A stretch of DNA of 41,403 nucleotides from Acidiferrobacteraceae bacterium (GTDB lineage Bacteria > Pseudomonadota > Gammaproteobacteria > Acidiferrobacterales > JAJDNE01). The stretch covers positions 21,155 through 62,557 of the forward strand of contig JARRJV010000011.1 in the NCBI GenBank assembly GCA_037388825.1, written 5' to 3'. Shown piece after piece: positions 35,388 through 41,403 of the stretch. Below the pieces are notes generated by a model. It was not told the DNA's origin. It did no database searches and worked only from the letters and a program-made list of their open reading frames with translations. A program made the translations under genes and the position numbers. Every line of letters begins with the position of its first letter. Positions within the stretch are counted from its first letter, which is position 1.

Positions 35388-36257
35388 ATGTCCGGGACTC
35401 GACGCCGCAGTTCAAAACCCAATAGAAGACCAGGTCGCGCAGTGATGCCGGTTCTCGCAATCCTGGCGCTGGGAACTGGCCCGCATAGCCTCGCGGCAAA
35501 GGCGGCATCCGATGACAACGGGGCGAATCTGTCCAGGACGAATCCCGCTTCCAATGAACCGGAATTTGCGCGGGTGCAGGTCACCAATGGTCTCTCGGTA
35601 CACAAGGAGACCTATATCCTGCCAATCACGTGGAGCGATCTGTACTACGGTGGCGAATCGGAGATCGAGTTCCAGATCAGTTTCAAGCAGCAGATCACCC
35701 ACCTGCCGTTCTATTTCGCGTATACCCAGAAGTCCTTCTGGCAGGCCTACAACACACCCAACTCTTCCCCATTCCGGGAGACAAACTACAACCCTGAACT
35801 GTTCTATCGTACTGAGCCCGGCAAGCTGTTTGGCACGTGGGGTCTCGACGTGGGTGCCGAACACGAGTCCAACGGCCAGTCAGGCGCGTCGTCGCGGAGC
35901 TGGAATCGCGTGTACTTCGCTCCCTACCTGCCAAGGAAGAGGTCTCTGCTGTACTGGAAACTCTGGGCCCGGATTCCCGAGCGTGCCAGCAGCGATGACA
36001 ATCCGGACATCACTGACTACACCGGCTGGGGAGAGTTGCACTATAGATATCGATTCGCCGGTGGGCAGTTCGTTCACATGATGTTGCGCATCAATCCGGC
36101 CACGGAAAAAGGGGCCTTTAGCATGAACTTCAGCATGCCCGGGCCACCGAACAGCTACTACTATCTATTCCATGTCTTTTCGGGATATGACGAGAGCCTG
36201 ATCGACTACAACCGGCGCAATACCCGGTTTGGTATCGGCATTATCTTTGTCCGCTAG
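35388..36257 (+). CDS. pldA: Outer membrane phospholipase A (OMPLA)
   Basis: A 289-residue outer-membrane lipase that hydrolyses phospholipid acyl chains. The catalytic block AEHESNGQS...RSWNRVYF matches E. coli PldA, with His159, Ser161 and Asn173 in the same spacing as His142, Ser144 and Asn156. The rest is alternating beta strands of a 12-stranded barrel, ending in a C-terminal strand RFGIGIIFVR. The ATG at 35388 has AGGGA upstream and gives a long basic n-region before the hydrophobic core MPVLAILALG, with cleavage near AAKA. It would be activated by Ca-dependent dimerisation when the outer membrane is disturbed. Confidence 0.92.
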   Translation: MSGTRRRSSKPNRRPGRAVMPVLAILALGTGPHSLAAKAASDDNGANLSRTNPASNEPEFARVQVTNGLSVHKETYILPITWSDLYYGGESEIEFQISFKQQITHLPFYFAYTQKSFWQAYNTPNSSPFRETNYNPELFYRTEPGKLFGTWGLDVGAEHESNGQSGASSRSWNRVYFAPYLPRKRSLLYWKLWARIPERASSDDNPDITDYTGWGELHYRYRFAGGQFVHMMLRINPATEKGAFSMNFSMPGPPNSYYYLFHVFSGYDESLIDYNRRNTRFGIGIIFVR

Positions 36258-36278
36258 CTGTGCCGGACGGCCGAAACC

Positions 36279-36755
36279 CTACGAAGCCTCGTCAAGGTCG
36301 AGTGCGAGAATCATGGCGTCTTCACGGCCATGGGTCGCAGGATAGTAGTCCTTGCGGATACCCACCTCGCTGAACCCCAGATCCTGATACAGCCGATAGG
36401 CCGCGTCATTCGACATGCGCACTTCCAGAAACGCGACGCGCGAGCGGTTTCGACGCGCCACTTGCAGGAGATGGAGCACCATCTTGCGTCCGAGCCCCCG
36501 TTTCTGGAAATCGGGATGTATGCAGACATTCAGCAAATGGCACTCGCCGATGGCGTACGACATGATGCCGTGTCCGACCACACCGTCGGCAGTCTCCAGC
36601 ACGCAGCAATAGTATCCGACGCGCAGACAATCGCGGAAAATGTTCTCGCTCCACGGGTAATCGTACGCAGCGTTTTCGACCTCGATCACGGCCCGAAGAT
36701 CGGCAATCTCCATGGGGCGTATGTGGGGCCTGGCCGGTTTGATTACGGCACTCAT
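36279..36755 (-). CDS. rimI: Ribosomal protein S18 alanine N-acetyltransferase
   Basis: A 158-residue GNAT acetyltransferase. The acetyl-CoA-binding signature is HPDFQKRGLGRKMVLHLL (residues about 97-114), preceded by VVGHGIMSYAIGECHLLNVCIHP and followed by LEVRMSNDAAYRLYQDLGF, which is typical of RimI. It acetylates the N-terminal Ala of ribosomal protein S18. Its start overlaps the stop of the uracil-DNA glycosylase gene by four bases, an arrangement that suggests one transcript. The family length is about 150. Confidence 0.92.
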   Translation of the reverse strand: MSAVIKPARPHIRPMEIADLRAVIEVENAAYDYPWSENIFRDCLRVGYYCCVLETADGVVGHGIMSYAIGECHLLNVCIHPDFQKRGLGRKMVLHLLQVARRNRSRVAFLEVRMSNDAAYRLYQDLGFSEVGIRKDYYPATHGREDAMILALDLDEAS

Positions 36756-37438
36756 GCACCCTCCACGATCTCGCGCGCCAGCTTCAGATCATCCCAGGCC
36801 TTGCGCTTGTCCGCCGGACTACGCAACAGATAGGCAGGATGATAGGTGGTCACGAGCGGAATTCCGTGATAATCGTGTCTTGTTCCGCGAAGACGGCCCA
36901 GGGCCTGATCCGTCTTGAGCAAACTGTGGGCGGCGTGACGTCCAAGCGCTACCAGGATCGCCGGCTGAAGCAATTCAATCTGTCGCAGCAGGTAGGGTTC
37001 GCACTGCTCCACTTCTTCCGGTCGGGGATCGCGGTTATTGGGTGGTCGGCACTTGAGCACATTTGCGATATAGACCTGCTCCCGTTCCAATCCGATCGCC
37101 TTCAACATTGCATTCAGCAGTTGCCCCGCTCTACCGACAAAGGGTTCCCCCTGGCGGTCCTCGTCCGCCCCTGGTGCCTCGCCGACAAACACCCATTTGG
37201 CCTTGCGATCTCCCACCCCGAACACGGTCTGGGTCCGGGTCTCATGCAGACTGCAGCGAGTGCAGCGACTTACGGTCTGCTGCAACTCCTCCCAGCCCAT
37301 ATCCGAAACGACGCCGCCAGGATCAGGAACCGGAACGGCGGGGGGGCCGGATACAGCAGCGAAATTCTCCCCACGAGCGACCCAGGTCTGGATGCCCATG
37401 GCCTGAAGATACTGATGACGGGTAAGATCCTGTGTCAT
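36752..37438 (-). CDS. Family 4 uracil-DNA glycosylase with Fe-S cluster
   Basis: A 228-residue uracil-DNA glycosylase of the Fe-S type (thermophile/alpha and gamma-proteobacterial UdgA). The first cluster cysteines are in SRCTRCSLHETR (residues about 56-67), the active-site motif GEAPGADEDRQGEPFVG follows near 86, and the later cysteines are in LKCRPP and VEQCEPYL. The end motif TTYHPAYLLR carries the catalytic-loop His. The first about 50 residues are a poorly conserved extension. It removes uracil from DNA. Upstream of and overlapping rimI by four bases. Confidence 0.92.
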   Translation of the reverse strand: MTQDLTRHQYLQAMGIQTWVARGENFAAVSGPPAVPVPDPGGVVSDMGWEELQQTVSRCTRCSLHETRTQTVFGVGDRKAKWVFVGEAPGADEDRQGEPFVGRAGQLLNAMLKAIGLEREQVYIANVLKCRPPNNRDPRPEEVEQCEPYLLRQIELLQPAILVALGRHAAHSLLKTDQALGRLRGTRHDYHGIPLVTTYHPAYLLRSPADKRKAWDDLKLAREIVEGA

Positions 37439-37829
37439 GATGCAAGCATAACGACGGAACCGCGGAAAACAAAATCAGGATTCGCGGGGAGATACCTGAT
37501 CCCCGGCCTGGAACCGGCACCGACAGACCAGGCGCTTGCAGGGATTGCATGCCGCTTTCGGTCCATTTACAAAGCTGTACCAGAGTCTTCACCGGAACAC
37601 TGGCCGACCGGCCCGGGAATCGCTATTATTTTCATCCGGTTTCCACCTGACAGACGGCCGTGTCAAAACCTGTTCAGCAACCCCTTTGCCAAGCGTGCGG
37701 TCAAATCACAGGTCAAGGAAAAAGCAGAGAAGGCCCTGGAAGGCGCGCGCGAGACCATCCATGAGGCCACGGAGCCGGCGAAGAAGAAGCTGGAGCAATA
37801 AACAGACTCCTTCTCCGCCGTTCCCGGAT
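37439..37829. other. Gap between uracil-DNA glycosylase and leuA
   Basis: A 391-base region upstream of the glycosylase gene and downstream of leuA. No terminator with a T-run was seen after leuA. The last part (37670-37801) contains a short lysine/glutamate-rich frame described separately. The rest has no signal I can support. Confidence 0.5.
37670..37801 (+). CDS. Doubtful short Lys/Glu-rich amphipathic peptide
   Basis: A frame ending at 37801 encodes about 43 residues (NPFAKRAVKSQVKEKAEKAL then EGARETIHEATEPAKKKLEQ) of clear amphipathic-helix, coiled-coil character, unlike random antisense sequence. It has no ATG or GTG start nearby in phase (CTG at 37670 or a start far upstream inside the opposite gene), so it may be spurious or have a frameshifted start. 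Coordinates of the start are uncertain. Confidence 0.25.
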   Translation: MFSNPFAKRAVKSQVKEKAEKALEGARETIHEATEPAKKKLEQ

Positions 37830-39377
<1,548 letters not shown>

Positions 39378-39448
39378 GATGTCCTCATCTGCGATGCAGG
39401 CAAACGGCGGCGCTAAGGCATCGCCGTGTCAAAATCTGGGTTCAGGTT

Positions 39449-39465
39449 TGTCCCCTTACGGGACA
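39449..39465 (-). promoter_or_regulatory. Hairpin in the leuA leader
   Basis: On the minus strand TGTCCC and GGGACA form a six-pair stem with loop GTAAG, 13 bases after the stop of the leader peptide. It lacks a T-run. A further inverted repeat, GCGATGC/GCATCGC (39391-39397 and 39418-39424), lies just before leuA. These could be alternative structures of an attenuator, but which pair forms cannot be settled by eye. Confidence 0.35.
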
Positions 39466-39477
39466 TGTGGGGTTCGA

Positions 39478-39594
39478 TTAGTGCGCCTGGCGGCGCAGCA
39501 GTCGCAGGGACAGCAGCAGGGAGAACTGGCGAACAGCCGCACGGCGATGGGCATCGCCGGCCGAAATCATGGATCGATTGGCCCCGCGGGTCAT
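39478..39594 (-). CDS. leuL: leuA leader peptide
   Basis: A short frame of 38 codons (start ATG 39592-39594; in-phase alternatives at 39619-39621 and 39568-39570) ends with the run SLLLSLRLLRRQAH. Six of eight consecutive codons in 39496-39519 are Leu (CTG CTG CTG, TCC, CTG, CGA, CTG CTG). Its stop lies 100 bases upstream of leuA, on the same strand, and a promoter lies upstream. This is the classical arrangement of leucine-operon attenuation, in which ribosome stalling at Leu codons under leucine starvation permits transcription of leuA. No good Shine-Dalgarno is seen for any of the starts. Confidence 0.65.
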   Translation of the reverse strand: MTRGANRSMISAGDAHRRAAVRQFSLLLSLRLLRRQAH

Positions 39595-39627
39595 AATCCG
39601 GTTTGTGTTCGCCGTGTTCATATTGTC

Positions 39628-39656
39628 AATATAGCGGCTCCTTCCGCAAATTTCAA
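39628..39656 (-). promoter_or_regulatory. leuA promoter
   Basis: On the minus strand TTGAAA (39651-39656), 17 bases, TATATT (39628-39633): close to the sigma-70 consensus with optimal spacing. Transcription would start near 39621, just before or at the first in-phase ATG of the leader peptide. Confidence 0.7.
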
Positions 39657-39662
39657 AACCTG

Positions 39663-40463
39663 TCAGCCCTTTTCCTTCTTCCCTTCCCGGGACCGCCCCG
39701 AACGCCGCCCGCGGCGGAAGAGCCTGCGTACGGCGGTGACCGGGCCCAGCAGGGTATACAGGACCGCCGCACCGAACAGCACCCGGGGCGGGTCCAGGGT
39801 GATCAGAACGTACAGCAGGGGCAGCGCCAGCAGGGCGACAAAGGGGATCTTGCCCTTGAGATCCAGGTCCTTGAAGCTCCGATAGCGGATATTACTGACC
39901 ATGAGCACGCCCGCCGCCACGGTGACGACCAACGCGAGGATGGAGATGGCCCGGCCGGGAACCCCGTAGCTGTAGAGTACCCAGACAAAACCGGCCAGCA
40001 GCGCCGCCGCGGTGGGACTGGGCAGACCGTAAAAATAGGCCTTGTCGGTAGTGTCCACGCGCACATTGAAGCGGGCCAGACGCAAACCGGCGCCCGCGGT
40101 ATAGATAAAGGCCGCCAGCCAACCGAGCTTGCCCATGCCGGACAATGCCCATTCGTACATAACCAGGGACGGCGCGACACCGAAGGCAACCATATCGACG
40201 ATACTGTCGTATTCGGCGCCGAACTCACTCTGCGTATTGGTCCAGCGAGCCACCCGCCCGTCGAGGCCGTCGGCAATCATGGCAATGAAAATCGCCATGG
40301 ATGCGAGCTGGAAGTTGCCGCTCATGGCCTGAACGATGGCGAAGAACCCCGCAAAGAGTCCCGCGGTCGTGAACAAACTCGGCAGAAAGAAGATATCCTT
40401 GCGCCCCGGCCGGCGTCGCTTCTCTCCGCTTTGCTCGTTCTTCTCTTCTTCAGTCTTCGCCAT
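39663..40463 (-). CDS. pssA: CDP-diacylglycerol-serine O-phosphatidyltransferase
   Basis: A 266-residue membrane enzyme that makes phosphatidylserine from CDP-diacylglycerol and serine. The CDP-alcohol phosphatidyltransferase motif [34 protein letters not shown] (D-G-x2-A-R-x8-G-x3-D-x3-D core) is complete. About seven hydrophobic segments follow, and both ends are basic. The start at [10 protein letters not shown] has GGGAG upstream; an earlier start in phase is less likely. It overlaps the end of psd by 14 bases, so the two genes, which act in sequence, are translationally linked. Confidence 0.93.
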   Translation of the reverse strand: MAKTEEEKNEQSGEKRRRPGRKDIFFLPSLFTTAGLFAGFFAIVQAMSGNFQLASMAIFIAMIADGLDGRVARWTNTQSEFGAEYDSIVDMVAFGVAPSLVMYEWALSGMGKLGWLAAFIYTAGAGLRLARFNVRVDTTDKAYFYGLPSPTAAALLAGFVWVLYSYGVPGRAISILALVVTVAAGVLMVSNIRYRSFKDLDLKGKIPFVALLALPLLYVLITLDPPRVLFGAAVLYTLLGPVTAVRRLFRRGRRSGRSREGKKEKG

Positions 40464-41130
40464 GGTCCACTCCCGGAGTTTCCGCTCGCGCAAGGACCGC
40501 AATGATATCGCGTCCGGACTTCACCCGGTCGCCCAACGCCACCCGCGGCGTCGCCGTATCAGGAAGGTAGACGTCGACGCGCGATCCATAGCGAATGAAG
40601 CCGAAGCGCTCTCCATGTCCGACCCGGTCCCCCGGTTGGCGATAGCAGCGGATACGGCGCGCGATCAAACCGGCGACCTGAACCACGACCACGTCGTCGC
40701 CCGCGTCGGTCCGGATCCACAGCGCATTGCGCTCGTTCTCCTTCGATGCCTTGTCGAGAGCGGCATTGAGAAAACTCCCCCGCTGATACCAGATCTCGCG
40801 AATCTTGCCGTCCACAGGACTGCGATTGGAATGAACGTTGAAGACATTCATAAAGATGCTGATACGGCGTGCCTCGCGTTCAAGGTAGGGATCGCGGACC
40901 ACGTCGACGGCGACCACCCGGCCGTCCGCGGGACAGATCACCGCCCTGGGCTCCGCGGGGATGTCGCGGACCGGATCGCGAAAGAACTGGGTGACGAACA
41001 CGAATAGCAGCCACATGGGCGCCGCCCACAACCAGCCAAAGAAATAGGTCAGCGTCGCCGACGCCGTGAGGAGGATCAGGATATCAATCCAGCCCTCCGG
41101 GGCGATTATGGGTTGTCTTCGCGCCGGCAT
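40450..41130 (-). CDS. psd: Phosphatidylserine decarboxylase, short archaeal/bacterial type
   Basis: A 226-residue proenzyme that decarboxylates phosphatidylserine to phosphatidylethanolamine. Key blocks are [31 protein letters not shown] (the conserved His) and [15 protein letters not shown], where the GS pair is the self-cleavage site that forms the pyruvoyl group. Two N-terminal helices (about residues 13-50) anchor it in the inner membrane. The start at MPARRQPII has AAGG about 10 bases upstream; a start at 41173-41175 is in phase but weaker. Follows ilvC and overlaps pssA. Confidence 0.92.
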   Translation of the reverse strand: MPARRQPIIAPEGWIDILILLTASATLTYFFGWLWAAPMWLLFVFVTQFFRDPVRDIPAEPRAVICPADGRVVAVDVVRDPYLEREARRISIFMNVFNVHSNRSPVDGKIREIWYQRGSFLNAALDKASKENERNALWIRTDAGDDVVVVQVAGLIARRIRCYRQPGDRVGHGERFGFIRYGSRVDVYLPDTATPRVALGDRVKSGRDIIAVLARAETPGVDHGED

Positions 41131-41175
41131 TTCGATGCACCTTGGGCGATCTGAATCTGGCCAACAGGCCCGCAA

Positions 41176-41403
41176 TCAGTTCTTTGTGGTATCGACAATC
41201 TGATTGGCCCGAATCCAGGGCATCATTTCGCGCAGCTGGGCACCAACCTTCTCGATCTGATGCTCGCCAGCCTTCGCCCGCAGCTCGGGGAAACGCTTGC
41301 CACCGGACGCAGCCTCGTCCATCCACTCCTTGGCGAATTCACCAGACTGGATCTCGCCCAGGATCTTTTTCATCTCCGCCTTGACCTGCTCATTGACTAC
41401 GCG
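41176..41403 (-). CDS. ilvC: Ketol-acid reductoisomerase, C-terminal part (cut by window edge)
   Basis: The last 75 residues of IlvC, the NADPH-dependent enzyme of branched-chain amino-acid synthesis. The sequence MKKILGEIQSGEFAKEW, then HQIEKVGAQLREMMPWI and NQIVDTTKN, matches the C-terminal knotted domain of the short (class I) type. The gene continues beyond base 41403. It is followed by psd and pssA, so biosynthesis of leucine/valine precursors and of phospholipid are adjacent on one strand. Confidence 0.92.
   Translation of the reverse strand, partial: RVVNEQVKAEMKKILGEIQSGEFAKEWMDEAASGGKRFPELRAKAGEHQIEKVGAQLREMMPWIRANQIVDTTKN

Noticed and set aside
36839-37801. 320-codon plus-strand frame across the uracil-DNA glycosylase gene
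   Set aside because: Most of it is the antisense of the glycosylase. Only its last 43 codons look protein-like and are listed separately as doubtful.

Overview
The window is a chromosomal segment of a GC-rich gammaproteobacterium, probably an environmental lineage near the purple-sulfur/sulfur-oxidising groups. This rests on E. coli-like cydABX with a CydP-like gene, yadGH-type ABC genes, the ilvC-psd-pssA-leuA order, RimI next to a family-4 uracil-DNA glycosylase, and a TusA-like protein. The exact order is a guess. I see no rRNA, tRNA, CRISPR array, insertion sequence or phage gene.

Layout. 1-7.3 kb: a small membrane protein, an endonuclease/exonuclease/phosphatase-fold enzyme, a yadG/yadH-type ABC-2 exporter, a P-type cation ATPase and an AI-2E/PerM-family membrane protein. 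7.4-10.5 kb: a LolA-like periplasmic protein followed by two FtsX-type permease genes. Each permease appears broken by an out-of-frame loss of roughly 38 codons, and no ATPase gene is adjacent. 10.5-15.0 kb: cydP-cydA-cydB-cydX and a ferredoxin-reductase/AIF-like flavoprotein. CydA carries Arg where E. coli has Met393, the heme b558 ligand.

15.3-28.3 kb is the most interesting part: a probable cyclic-nucleotide signalling island. On the minus strand lie a CHASE2-class III nucleotidyl cyclase, a secreted protein with eight cysteines and a 1141-residue FecR-TPR-outer-membrane-barrel fusion. Divergently, across about 1 kb of non-coding DNA, lie an ATP/ADP-translocase-like MFS protein fused to HEAT repeats, a stand-alone cyclic-nucleotide-binding domain, a secreted Fn3-like protein and a class II-type cyclic-nucleotide phosphodiesterase. 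Synthesis, sensing and destruction of a cyclic nucleotide are thus linked to envelope proteins and a nucleotide-carrier-like protein.

28.3-41.4 kb: a short relic copy of the flavoprotein gene, a TusA-like/TetR operon, a methyltransferase/TetR operon with a visible operator, an MscS channel, a ParA-like ATPase, two lipoproteins, outer-membrane phospholipase A, rimI, uracil-DNA glycosylase and leuA. leuA is preceded by a promoter and a leucine-rich leader peptide not previously marked as a gene. The window ends with pssA, psd and the C-terminus of ilvC.
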